Source: an uncultured Collinsella sp.
GTDB lineage: Bacteria; Actinomycetota; Coriobacteriia; Coriobacteriales; Coriobacteriaceae
DNA length: 64,000 bases
Assembly: GCA_900550195.1 (NCBI GenBank)
Contig: URRB01000009.1
Span: 1 to 64,000, forward strand
Reading direction: 5' to 3'
Of this stretch, positions 22,912-30,524 are shown piece after piece (position 1 is the first letter of the stretch; each line of letters begins with the position of its first letter). Made by a program: the position numbers and the translations under genes. The notes below the pieces were generated by a model. It was given only the letters and a program-made list of their open reading frames with translations, was not told the DNA's origin and did no database searches.

Positions 22912-23913
22912 TTAGAGGGTGCTGAGCTCTGGGGTCCAGGAGATGGTGGGGGTCGCACCGTCGAGAGCCTCGTTGATGGTGGCGGCCATGCCGGCGAGTA
23001 AGCTGTTCTCGCTTACGGTGAGCGTCTTGTAGCCGCCGGCTCGCATGAGCTCGCGGATCACCACGGCGCCAGCCAAGATAACGCCCGCGCGCTTGGACTG
23101 CACGCCCGGCAGCGCGGCGATGCCCTCCACGTCCAGCGTGGACATGCGCCCGATGGCAGCCGAGACCTGCTCTAGCGACAGCTCGCGTAGGTGCACAAAG
23201 CTCGAATCGTACGGTTCCAGCTCGTGGACCAGGGCCACCAGTGTAGTCACCGTGCCGCCCACTGCGACCAAGCGTTCGGCGCGCTCAAAGTCGCTGGGCA
23301 GGCCCTCAAAATAGGCGGCGAACTGCTCGCCCGCCCAGTTGGCGGCGGCAGCAAGCTCGCCGTCCGCAGGCGGCAGCGCCGAGAAAAACCGCTCGGTCAC
23401 GCGGCGACAACCGATGTCCAGCGAGTGCGTTCCCTCCAGTGCAAAGACGCCGCGCTCCGGCGCATAGACGCCCGTCGCGAGCTCCGTGGATCCGCCGCCC
23501 GAATCGGCAACAATGATGCGCTCGCCAGCAAAGTCGTGCGCCACGCCAAAAAACGTCAGGCGCGCCTCGACCTCGCCCGGAATCACCTGCGGTTCGAGCC
23601 CCAGCTCACGCAGGCCGTCCAGCAGCAGTGCGGCATTGGATGCATCGCGCGCGGCGCTCGTGCATGTGGTGCAAATGCACGCGGCCCCAAAGGCACGCGC
23701 CTCGTCCACAAACATGCGGCATGCAGCGAGCACGCGCTCGACCGCCGCCTCGCAAAAGCGGCCCGTCGCGTCGACGCCCTCGCCCAGATCGGTAATCTCG
23801 GTGTGCTTGGACGATTCCACGATCGCCCCACCCTCGACCTGGGCCAACACCAGTCGCGACGACACCGTTCCCAGGTCGATCGCCGCCACCTTATAGCGTT
23901 TGCAATTTGTCAT
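22912..23913 (-). CDS. ppx: Exopolyphosphatase / pppGpp phosphatase family (Ppx/GppA)
   Basis: A 333-residue member of the ASKHA-fold Ppx/GppA family. The start has a GGAGGGGAG ribosome site. The N-terminal phosphate-binding loop is AIDLGTVSSRLVLAQV (the consensus Asn of GTNS is Val here), and the second motif is VADSGGGSTELATG. EGTHSLDIGCRRVTERFF and VAVGGTVTTLVAL are also family-typical. It is the short, single-domain actinobacterial form, without the C-terminal HD domain of long enzymes. It would hydrolyse inorganic polyphosphate or pppGpp; sequence alone cannot choose. It lies 20 bases downstream of the DivIC gene. Confidence 0.9.
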   Translation of the reverse strand: MTNCKRYKVAAIDLGTVSSRLVLAQVEGGAIVESSKHTEITDLGEGVDATGRFCEAAVERVLAACRMFVDEARAFGAACICTTCTSAARDASNAALLLDGLRELGLEPQVIPGEVEARLTFFGVAHDFAGERIIVADSGGGSTELATGVYAPERGVFALEGTHSLDIGCRRVTERFFSALPPADGELAAAANWAGEQFAAYFEGLPSDFERAERLVAVGGTVTTLVALVHELEPYDSSFVHLRELSLEQVSAAIGRMSTLDVEGIAALPGVQSKRAGVILAGAVVIRELMRAGGYKTLTVSENSLLAGMAATINEALDGATPTISWTPELSTL

Positions 23914-23933
23914 TGCGGGCTCCCCTCCGGGCG

Positions 23934-24695
23934 CTATTTGCCGTTGGACACGACCGTCTGGCCCTCGACACCGTTAAACCCAAACAGCATGTCGAGCGCC
24001 TGGATGTACCACGGGGCGTCCTTACCGACTTCTTCGATTTCCTTGGCAACTTCGCTGGCCTTCTTGGCGTTCGACGACTTCTTGCTCGAAGACGAATCCG
24101 AATCGTCGTCCAGGCCCTGCACTTCAACCCTCTTCTCGCCGGGCATCACCAGGCCCAGATCCTCGGACGCCGCATCCTTAATGCCCTCCTCCGAGAGCAG
24201 CTTGTCGACGCTTTTTTGCAGCTCATCATTGTATTGTTGACGAATCTCGACCTGCTTGGTCAAGATATCGCTCGAACGCTTTGCCACGTACAGGTCGCGC
24301 ACGGGGAAATACAGGCTCACGAGCACCAGGGCAACGACGATGCCGATGAATAGCCCTCGCTGAGGACCGTGGGTAAAGTCGTAGATCGCCTTGACCACCG
24401 CGTTGTCGTTGGCGTAGTGCATAAAGTCCGAGCCCGAAAAACGGTTCGAGGGCCTGCTCGACCTATCGTGCGTTTGAGCCGACGAGCGCTGAGCATGCGA
24501 CGAACGTGCCGGGCGCACTGGTCCATCTGTCGAAGTATTCACTTGAGCATTGGGGCGCGAGGTACTTGTCGGGCGCTGCATGGAGCGGTCGGCGCCGGCG
24601 TAGGCGGACCCACCGAGCTGCACCGTGCGCGCACGGCGAGGCGACGGCTCACGCGAACCGGCGGAATAGTACCTGTTGTCGTAAATCTGATCCAT
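23934..24695 (-). CDS. Septum formation initiator family protein (DivIC/FtsB-like)
   Basis: A 253-residue bitopic membrane protein, started at ATG 24695 (AAGGCG upstream). The N-terminal 120 residues are a disordered, basic, Ser/Arg/Pro-rich cytoplasmic region. One transmembrane helix follows (GLFIGIVVALVLVSLYFPV), then an extracytoplasmic coiled coil (RSSDILTKQVEIRQQYNDEL) and the SEEGIKDAASEDLGLVMPGE segment that matches the FtsB/DivIC C-terminal region. The tail is Ser/Lys-rich. The family bridges FtsL and FtsQ/DivIB in the divisome. Its position between eno and ppx is the usual arrangement for DivIC in Gram-positive bacteria. Confidence 0.85.
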   Translation of the reverse strand: MDQIYDNRYYSAGSREPSPRRARTVQLGGSAYAGADRSMQRPTSTSRPNAQVNTSTDGPVRPARSSHAQRSSAQTHDRSSRPSNRFSGSDFMHYANDNAVVKAIYDFTHGPQRGLFIGIVVALVLVSLYFPVRDLYVAKRSSDILTKQVEIRQQYNDELQKSVDKLLSEEGIKDAASEDLGLVMPGEKRVEVQGLDDDSDSSSSKKSSNAKKASEVAKEIEEVGKDAPWYIQALDMLFGFNGVEGQTVVSNGK

Positions 24696-24792
24696 GTGCG
24701 CCTTGTGCGGTTGAGGTTTGTTTGCGCTAAGTATTCTAGTTATAGCACGAGCGCCCGCACCGCCTTCGCCAGCCTTTGCTCGACATAAAAAA

Positions 24793-24818
24793 GGCGCTGA
24801 GCCATATGGCCCAGCGCC
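24793..24818 (-). terminator. Terminator of eno
   Basis: The stem GGCGCTGAGCC with GGCCCAGCGCC (one mismatch) is followed on minus by six T residues. Confidence 0.85.
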
Positions 24819-24882
24819 CAATGGCGGCCATCAGAAGTGGAACGGAGCCGAGTCAACCCCGCCCCCCGCGAGCACCACTTGT

Positions 24883-26172
24883 TTAGCGAATGTTGTAGAA
24901 CGCGGCCTTGCCGGCGTAGCGCGCGCTGCCCTCGAGCTCGTCCTCGATGCGGATGAGCTGGTTGTACTTGGCAATACGGTCGCTGCGGCACGGGGCGCCC
25001 GACTTGATCTGGCCGGCGTTGACGCCCACGACCAGGTCGGCGATCGTGGAGTCCTCGGTCTCGCCAGAACGGTGGCTCACGATGCAAGCGTAGCCGGCCT
25101 CCTTGGCGGTCTCGATGGCCTCGAGCGACTCGGTGAGCGTGCCGATCTGGTTGACCTTGACCAGAATCGCGTTGGCGGCGCCCAGCTCGATGCCCTTCTT
25201 GAGGCGCTCGGTGTTGGTGACGAACAGGTCGTCGCCCACCAGCTGCACCTTGTTGCCAATGCGACGGGTGAGCTCAACCCAGCCGTCCCAGTCCTCCTCG
25301 GCCATGCCGTCCTCGATGGAGATGATGGGATAGGCGTCGACGAGCTTCTCCCAGTAATCGACCATCTGGGCGCTCGTGTACTCCACGCCCTCGCCCTTGA
25401 GCTCGTACATGCCGGTCTCGGCGTTGTAGAACTCGGTGGACGCCGGGTCCATGGCGTACATGAAGTCGACGCCGGGCTTAAAGCCAGCCTTCTCGACGGC
25501 CTTGGTAATGTACTCGAACGGTTCGGCATTGGTTTTGAGGTTGGGCGCGAAACCGCCCTCGTCGCCCACGCCGCCGCCCAGGCCGGCCTCGTGCAGCACG
25601 CCCTTGAGAGTGTGATAGACCTCGGCGCACCAGCGCAGGCCCTCGGCAAAGCTCGGGGCGCCCACCGGCATGATCATGAACTCCTGGAAGTCGACGTTAT
25701 TGTCGGCATGCACGCCGCCGTTGAGGATGTTCATCATGGGCGTGGGCAGCAGGTGGGCGTTGACGCCACCCAGGTACTGGTACAGCGACAGGCCCGCCGA
25801 CTCTGCCGCGGCGCGGGCGACGGCCAGTGACACGCCCAGGATGGCGTTGGCGCCGAGCTTGGTCTTGTTGGGGGTACCGTCCGCGGCGACCAACGCGGCA
25901 TCGACAGCGCGCTGGTCGAAGGCATCGAGGCCCACGACGGCATCGGCGCACTCGTTGTTGACGTGCTCGACGGCCTGCGAGACGCCCTTGCCCAGGTAGC
26001 GACCCTTGTCGCCGTCGCGCAACTCGCATGCCTCAAAGGCGCCGGTCGAAGCGCCCGAAGGCACCATTGCGCGGCCAAAGCTGCCGTCCTCGAGCACGAC
26101 CTCGACCTCGACGGTGGGATTGCCGCGGCTGTCGAGCACCTCGCGACCGTAGACATCCAAAATGTCACTCAT
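24883..26172 (-). CDS. eno: Enolase
   Basis: A 429-residue glycolytic enzyme converting 2-phosphoglycerate to phosphoenolpyruvate. It starts MSDILDVYGREVLDSRGNPT. Catalytic and metal-site motifs are visible: SGASTGAFEACELRD, GGGVGDEGGFAPNL, SIEDGMAEEDWDGW, LVGDDLFVTN with the metal Asp, LVKVNQIGTL with the catalytic Lys, and the signature SHRSGETEDSTIADLVVG. Length is standard. The upstream region (26173-26362) has a direct repeat TAAGTTAGCC at 26247-26256 and 26282-26291 on either side of a CATAAT-like hexamer (minus strand), a possible promoter. Confidence 0.98.
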   Translation of the reverse strand: MSDILDVYGREVLDSRGNPTVEVEVVLEDGSFGRAMVPSGASTGAFEACELRDGDKGRYLGKGVSQAVEHVNNECADAVVGLDAFDQRAVDAALVAADGTPNKTKLGANAILGVSLAVARAAAESAGLSLYQYLGGVNAHLLPTPMMNILNGGVHADNNVDFQEFMIMPVGAPSFAEGLRWCAEVYHTLKGVLHEAGLGGGVGDEGGFAPNLKTNAEPFEYITKAVEKAGFKPGVDFMYAMDPASTEFYNAETGMYELKGEGVEYTSAQMVDYWEKLVDAYPIISIEDGMAEEDWDGWVELTRRIGNKVQLVGDDLFVTNTERLKKGIELGAANAILVKVNQIGTLTESLEAIETAKEAGYACIVSHRSGETEDSTIADLVVGVNAGQIKSGAPCRSDRIAKYNQLIRIEDELEGSARYAGKAAFYNIR

Positions 26173-26362
26173 GTTGTCTCCCTCTCACTTGGAAACGGGT
26201 TGAATGCTTGGCAACCGGCCGACCGTGCACCGTCGGTGCGCCTCTGTAAGTTAGCCATGTCGCACTTTTTGCATTATGCCCTAAGTTAGCCGAGGGATAC
26301 ACTTGTTTTTCGAAAAAATTAGCGGGAACGATGAGGCATGTCAGCCCGTCGTCCCCGCAGTC

Positions 26363-27223
26363 TTACTCCTCTGCCTTTGCGGCATCCCAGAGGTCATTGA
26401 GGCCGTGGGTCGAAAGCTCAGTCAGATCTACATGAGCGTTGGCCGCCATCTGCTCCATCGCGGCCCAGCGACGGCGGAACTTTGCCGTGCTGGCGCGCAG
26501 AGCGCTCTCGGCGTCGATTCCCTCCTTGCGCGCAACGTTGACCAGGGCAAAGAGCAGGTCGCCAAACTCCATCTCGCGCTCGGGCGAGCCGGGCTCCTCG
26601 GCCTCAAACTCGGCACGCTCCTCGGCGACCTCGTCCCACACATCCCGGACCGTCTCCCACTCAAAGCCCACGGCAGCCGCCTTGCGCGACACCTTCTGGG
26701 CCTGCATCAGCGCAGGCAGATGTGTGGGCACGCCGTCGAGCAGGCCCTCGGGCGCAGCCTCGCCTGCTGCCACGGCCTTGTCCTTGGCGGCCTTCTCGGC
26801 AAGCTTGACCTCGTCCCAGATCTTGAGCACCTCGTCGGAGTTATCGGCATCCGCATCGCCAAACACATGCGGGTGGCGGCGGATGAGCTTGGCGTCGATA
26901 TCGCGTGCCACATCGGCCAGCGTAAACTCACCGGCGTCCGCCGCAATCTGCGCATGCAGCACCACCTGCATGAGCACGTCGCCGAGCTCCTCGCGCAGAT
27001 GTGCCACGTCGTCCGCCTCGATGCAGTCGAGCGCCTCGTAGGCCTCCTCGATCATGTTCTTGCCGATGCTCTGATGCGTCTGCTCGCGGTCCCACGGGCA
27101 GCCATCGGGCTGACGCAAACGCCAGATGGTCTGCACCAGATGCTGCAGCTCGGCCGACGCGTCGACCAGCGTGGACAGGTCACGCGAACCCTCGGCATTT
27201 TGCTGAGCCATATGCTGCGCCAT
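26363..27223 (-). CDS. mazG: Nucleoside triphosphate pyrophosphohydrolase MazG
   Basis: A 286-residue housecleaning enzyme that hydrolyses NTPs to NMP and pyrophosphate. ATG 27223 has AGGAGGA upstream. Two MazG domains are visible. The first has LRQPDGCPWDREQTHQSIGKN and EEAYEALDCIEADD, then LREELGDVLMQVVLHAQI (E-x-x-E and E-x-x-D metal sites). The second has EVAEERAEFEAEE and EFGDLLFALVNVARK, then RASTAKFRRRWAAME, the usual C-terminal block. It begins 3 bases after the phosphodiesterase stop and is co-transcribed with it. Confidence 0.95.
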   Translation of the reverse strand: MAQHMAQQNAEGSRDLSTLVDASAELQHLVQTIWRLRQPDGCPWDREQTHQSIGKNMIEEAYEALDCIEADDVAHLREELGDVLMQVVLHAQIAADAGEFTLADVARDIDAKLIRRHPHVFGDADADNSDEVLKIWDEVKLAEKAAKDKAVAAGEAAPEGLLDGVPTHLPALMQAQKVSRKAAAVGFEWETVRDVWDEVAEERAEFEAEEPGSPEREMEFGDLLFALVNVARKEGIDAESALRASTAKFRRRWAAMEQMAANAHVDLTELSTHGLNDLWDAAKAEE

Positions 27224-27225
27224 GG

Positions 27226-27774
27226 TTAGTCCTCCTCCAGGATCACGTGGCGGAACGCGCCGCCCTCGTAGATGCCGTAGCTGTGCGAGCCGTCCTTGGG
27301 GATGCTCACGCTGCCGGGGTTGAAGAGCCACAGGCCCGGGTGCGCGGCGCTTTCCTCGTTGACCTTGATGTGCGTGTGGCCGTAGACGAGCGCGGAGCCC
27401 TCGGGCAGCGCGGGCGCGTGGTCGACGCTGTTGTGCATGCCGGCGCCAAAGACATGGCCGTGCGTCAGGAACAGCTCGCGGCCGGTCTCGTCGAACAGCG
27501 TGGCGTAGTCGGCCATGACGGGAAAGTCGAGGACCATCTGGTCGACCTCGGCGTCGCAGTTGCCGCGCACCGCGATGATGCGGTCGGCCAGGGCGTTGAG
27601 CAGCGGGATCACGCGCTTGGGGGCGTAATCGCGCGGCAGGTCGTTGCGCGGACCGTGGTAGAGCAGGTCGCCCAGCAGCACGATGCGGTCGGGCTGCTGG
27701 GATTCGATGGCGGCGACCAGGCGCTCGGCCCAGTATGCCGAGCCGTGGATGTCGGAGGCGATGAGGTATTTCAT
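27226..27774 (-). CDS. YfcE-family metallophosphoesterase
   Basis: A 182-residue phosphodiesterase, started at ATG 27774 (MKYLIASDIHGSAYWAERL; AAAGGATCC upstream). Motifs are complete for the YfcE/MJ0936 type: SDIHG, LLGDLLYHGPRNDLP, VRGNCDAEVDQ, LFLTHGHVFG and VYGHTHIK. YfcE hydrolyses phosphodiesters such as bis-pNPP with Mn2+; the in vivo substrate is unknown. It is the first gene of a pair with mazG, and follows the LarC-like gene by about 58 bases. Confidence 0.92.
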   Translation of the reverse strand: MKYLIASDIHGSAYWAERLVAAIESQQPDRIVLLGDLLYHGPRNDLPRDYAPKRVIPLLNALADRIIAVRGNCDAEVDQMVLDFPVMADYATLFDETGRELFLTHGHVFGAGMHNSVDHAPALPEGSALVYGHTHIKVNEESAAHPGLWLFNPGSVSIPKDGSHSYGIYEGGAFRHVILEED

Positions 27775-27831
27775 GGGGGATCCTTTCGGGATGGGGTTAA
27801 TGCGGCTGGGCACGGGATGTCGCCGGCCGCG

Positions 27832-28317
27832 CTATTCAAATCGCAGTGCCGCGCTCTGGGCCGCCTGCATCACGCGCTGGAGCGGCACGTCGTGCTCACG
27901 GGCAAGACGAGCGCAGTCTTCGTACTCGGGCGCCGCGCGCTCGCTGCCATCGGGCAGGGTTGCCACCTTGACGGACACCTCGCCCCATAGCGTCGTTACG
28001 CGCTCAAAGCGGCGTGGCAGGCAAACGCGCTCCATGACCTGGCGACGAATGCCGTTGGTCGTGGTTTCCAAAAAGATAATCGTCTGCAGGCGCTCGATAT
28101 CCTCGTGAGCACAGATTACCTGCAGCTGCCAACTGGGACGGCCTTTCTTGCAATAGAGGGGCAGCCAATGCACCTCGCGAGCACCCGCCTCGCGCAGGCG
28201 GTCGGCGGCATAGGCGAGCACCTCGGGCGACGCGTCGTCGATATCGCATTCCAGCTTGACGATAGTCTCGGGCGCATCGGTCTCGCGGGACAGCGGAGAT
28301 GTACTTCCACGTTGCAT
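27832..28317 (-). CDS. Stand-alone LarC C-terminal domain (nickel insertion protein)
   Basis: A 161-residue protein, started at ATG 28317 (AAAGGATCC upstream). The whole protein aligns by eye with the C-terminal half (LarC2) of LarC, which inserts nickel into the pincer nucleotide cofactor of lactate racemase by a CTP-dependent reaction: LECDIDDASPEVLAYAADRL, the LYCKKGRPSWQLQVIC strand, and the FLETTTNGIRRQVM block. The N-terminal half (LarC1) is missing both here and upstream, and larA, larB and larE are absent from the window. In Lactobacillus plantarum LarC1 and LarC2 are joined by a programmed frameshift; no such partner exists here. It may have another nickel-related role. Confidence 0.78.
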   Translation of the reverse strand: MQRGSTSPLSRETDAPETIVKLECDIDDASPEVLAYAADRLREAGAREVHWLPLYCKKGRPSWQLQVICAHEDIERLQTIIFLETTTNGIRRQVMERVCLPRRFERVTTLWGEVSVKVATLPDGSERAAPEYEDCARLAREHDVPLQRVMQAAQSAALRFE

Positions 28318-28468
28318 ACGGTCCGGATCCTTTCCGCACGGGCTCGTTTTGTTCACCCAAACGCTAGCACATCGCAGGCGGCGCAGGGGCGGCGTCATGG
28401 GATAGGTGCGACTTTTGCTGGGCGCAAGTGCCGGCGCGCTCCAACGCCGGCCCGCTCCACTCAAACGT

Positions 28469-28521
28469 GTACGTCAGCCTCCAAACATGTCATTATTTGC
28501 AGCTTTTGGAGGCTGATGTAC
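28469..28521. repeat. 17-bp imperfect hairpin in the larC / histidinol-phosphatase gap
   Basis: GTACGTCAGCCTCCAAA (28469-28485) pairs with TTTGGAGGCTGATGTAC (28505-28521) with one G-T mismatch around a 19-base AT-rich loop. The gap 28318-28657 separates divergent genes, so promoters are expected. Nothing else is recognised in it. Confidence 0.6.
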
Positions 28522-28657
28522 ATGTTTTGAGAGCGCAAGCGAGGCCGCACCGCGCGTCGCGCAGCCTTTCCAATCGATTTCGGCCCCCGGCGTGTCCGGC
28601 GTGTTGAGAGCTGCGCCATTACAATGAAGCGGATTCGCTTGACGCAAAGGAGCCGCC

Positions 28658-29569
28658 ATGTCTGCTTGCCCGCTGGTCGATTGCCACACCCACACCTCGT
28701 TCTCGGACGGACATGCCTCGTTTGAGGACAACGTTCGCGCCGCCGCTGCGGCCGGCTGCCAGGTCATGGTCTCGACCGACCACCTCACCCTGCCTGCCAG
28801 CATGGATGCCAATTGCGAGGTTCAAGTTGTCGAGGGCGACTTGCCGGCACATCGTCTGGCTTTTGAGGATGCTCGCAAGCTTGCCGCGCAGATTGCGCCG
28901 GAGCTCAGCTTTATCTATGGCTTTGAATGCGATTGGTACGAGGGCTGCGAGCCTTTGGTTGAGCGCTGGTCCCAGGGCGCCGTCGTGCGCCTGGGCAGTG
29001 TGCATTGGATTGGCAACCCGGGCGATATTGCGGCAGGTGCTGCGGACACGGCGGGGACGGAGGATGTCGCTCGTCCCGATACGCCCGATTCGCGCTGCGG
29101 TTGGATCGACGATGATACCGACCTGCATGTTTGGGAAAACTTAGGCGAGCGGGGCGTGTGGGAGCGCTATGTCGATGACTGGTGCCGCGCCTGCGAGAGC
29201 CCGCTCAACTTTGATGTGATGGCTCACCCCGACCTGGTCATGCGCTTTTCGAAGGAAGGCTTTGCGCCCGATTTTGACCCTGCACCGTTTTGGCAGCAGA
29301 TGGCCGAGTGCGCGCACGATACGGGCCGCCGCGTTGAGGTCTCGACCGCCGCACCGCGCAAGGGGCTCGACGACTACTACCCCGCAACCGGTCTTTTGCG
29401 CTGCTTCGCCCATGCCGAGGTACCCATCACCTTTGGCTCGGACGCGCACCGCGCCTGCGACATCTGCTGGAATATCCACGAGGCACAAGCCCACGCCTAC
29501 GACTGCGGTTATCGAACCTTCGACATCCCCCACCCCACCGGCGAATGGGAACCCACGCCCCTCGACTAG
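28658..29569 (+). CDS. PHP-family histidinol-phosphatase
   Basis: A 303-residue enzyme of the polymerase-and-histidinol-phosphatase (PHP) superfamily. AAAGGAG precedes the ATG. Metal-binding motifs: DCHTHTSFSDGHASFEDN (H-x-H and the following Asp), STDHLTLP, FGFEC equivalent YGFECDWYEG, RLGSVHWIG, DVMAHPDLVMRF and FGSDAHRACDI. This matches HisJ/HisK enzymes that remove phosphate from histidinol phosphate. The his operon next door has a HisB of only the dehydratase kind, so this gene supplies the phosphatase step. It is convergent with hisE, separated by the 69-bp element. Confidence 0.88.
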   Translation: MSACPLVDCHTHTSFSDGHASFEDNVRAAAAAGCQVMVSTDHLTLPASMDANCEVQVVEGDLPAHRLAFEDARKLAAQIAPELSFIYGFECDWYEGCEPLVERWSQGAVVRLGSVHWIGNPGDIAAGAADTAGTEDVARPDTPDSRCGWIDDDTDLHVWENLGERGVWERYVDDWCRACESPLNFDVMAHPDLVMRFSKEGFAPDFDPAPFWQQMAECAHDTGRRVEVSTAAPRKGLDDYYPATGLLRCFAHAEVPITFGSDAHRACDICWNIHEAQAHAYDCGYRTFDIPHPTGEWEPTPLD

Positions 29570-29581
29570 CCATCCCTTCAT

Positions 29582-29650
29582 AAGTTGCGGTGGAATAGGG
29601 ATTGTTTTGCCTGATGAAGCGCTTAAACAGTCCCTATTTCACCGCAACTT
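29582..29650. mobile_element. 69-bp inverted-repeat element, copy 2 of 2
   Basis: Same termini as at 22841-22909 (AAGTTGCGGTGGAATA and TATTTCACCGCAACTT) and same length. Its interior also pairs (GGGATTGTTT with AAACAGTCCC), although the interior sequence differs from copy 1. It lies between two convergent genes. Confidence 0.8.
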
Positions 29651-29670
29651 CCATGACCCCGTTACACCAA

Positions 29671-29692
29671 CAAAGACTGTCCCAAACGACTA
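29671..29692 (-). repeat. Inverted relative of the short dispersed repeat
   Basis: The reverse complement reads TAGTCGTTTGGGACAGTCTT, matching the pair at 12907-12953. Its first three bases are the TAG stop codon of hisE. Confidence 0.6.
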
Positions 29693-30007
29693 GTGGCGGC
29701 GGGCGTTGAGTTCGCCGGCCAACTCGTCGAGGGTGATGCCGTAGCGCTCAAGCGTCACGAGCAAGTGGTAGACCAGGTCGCCGGCCTCATAGCGAATGTG
29801 ATCGTGGTCGTTATCCTTGCAGGCCATGATGACCTCGCTCGCCTCCTCGGCAAGCTTCTTGAGCAGCTCGTCCTCGACGTCGGTCAACAGACGAGCGGTG
29901 TAGCTCTCCTGCGGCGACGCATCGCGACGACCGTGAATCACCTCGGCCAGACCTGTCAGCGTCTCACCGATATTTCCATCCTGAACGTTTGCGGTGCGCA
30001 CACCCAT
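29690..30007 (-). CDS. hisE: Phosphoribosyl-ATP pyrophosphatase
   Basis: A 105-residue enzyme for step two of histidine synthesis (PR-ATP to PR-AMP). GAAAGG precedes the ATG. The all-alpha MazG-like fold is visible: LAEVIHGRRDASPQESYTA, then KKLAEEASEVIMACKD with the E-x-x-E metal site, then HIRYEAGDLVYHLLVTLERYG (E-x-x-D). It is the last gene of the his operon; its stop codon falls inside a short dispersed repeat. Confidence 0.97.
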   Translation of the reverse strand: MGVRTANVQDGNIGETLTGLAEVIHGRRDASPQESYTARLLTDVEDELLKKLAEEASEVIMACKDNDHDHIRYEAGDLVYHLLVTLERYGITLDELAGELNARRH

Positions 30008-30052
30008 GGTTCAATCCTTTCTGGTGGCCGAGCGTCTAATCGAGCGCCCGCC

Positions 30053-30382
30053 CTACGCGAGTTTTTTAAAGAAGCAGGTACGGTTGCCGGTATGGCAGGC
30101 CGGACCCGGCGAGTCGACCTTGACCAGCAGTGTATCGTTATCGCAGTCGGCCCAGAGCTCCTTGACCTCTTGCATATTGCCGCTCGTCGCGCCCTTGTTC
30201 CAGAGCTCCTGACGGCTGCGGCTCCAAAACCACGTGGTACCGGTCTTGAGCGTCAGCCCCACCGACTCCTCGTTCATCCAAGCAACCATAAGCACCTCGC
30301 CGGTGTCATACTGCTGAACCACACAAGGAATCAATTCTTTGGCGTCGTATTTAAGATCCGCTGGAGTAGTAATTTCTCTCAT
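30053..30382 (-). CDS. hisI: Phosphoribosyl-AMP cyclohydrolase
   Basis: A 109-residue enzyme opening the adenine ring of PR-AMP (step three). ATG 30382 is used (MREITTPADLKYDAKELIP), with a weak GGGG ribosome site. Signature residues: VLMVAWMNEESVGLTLKTG, WSRSRQELWNKGATSGN and the zinc cysteines in ADCDNDTLL and HTGNRTCFF. It lies 45 bases upstream of hisE. A 115-bp structured repeat separates it from hisF, so its expression may depend on read-through. Confidence 0.97.
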   Translation of the reverse strand: MREITTPADLKYDAKELIPCVVQQYDTGEVLMVAWMNEESVGLTLKTGTTWFWSRSRQELWNKGATSGNMQEVKELWADCDNDTLLVKVDSPGPACHTGNRTCFFKKLA

Positions 30383-30408
30383 TTCAATTCCCCAATTTAA
30401 ACATCGCC

Positions 30409-30523
30409 GGTCGGCGAGGGTTGTCCAGGTGCCCGAGATTCCGAGCGACAAGCCCGACGACGCGTACTTAAGTACGCGAGGAGGGTTGGAGCCGGAAGGT
30501 CGGGTGCCTGGGCAAGCCGCAGC
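30409..30523 (-). repeat. Structured intergenic repeat behind hisF (copy 2 of 2)
   Basis: A 115-bp relative of 10238-10350 with the same end blocks (GGTCGGCGAGGGTTG, CTGGGCAAGCCGCAGC) and central palindrome (GCGTACTTAAGTACGC). The inner stems are GCCCGA with TCGGGT and TTCCG with CGGAA, different from copy 1 but still paired. It begins 2 bases after the hisF stop codon and lies inside the his operon, between hisF and hisI. Confidence 0.75.
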
Positions 30524-30524
30524 A

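Noticed and set aside
26247..26291. TAAGTTAGCC direct repeat upstream of eno as a regulator site
   Set aside because: Only ten bases, two copies, no symmetry; noted in the eno entry but too weak for a separate claim.
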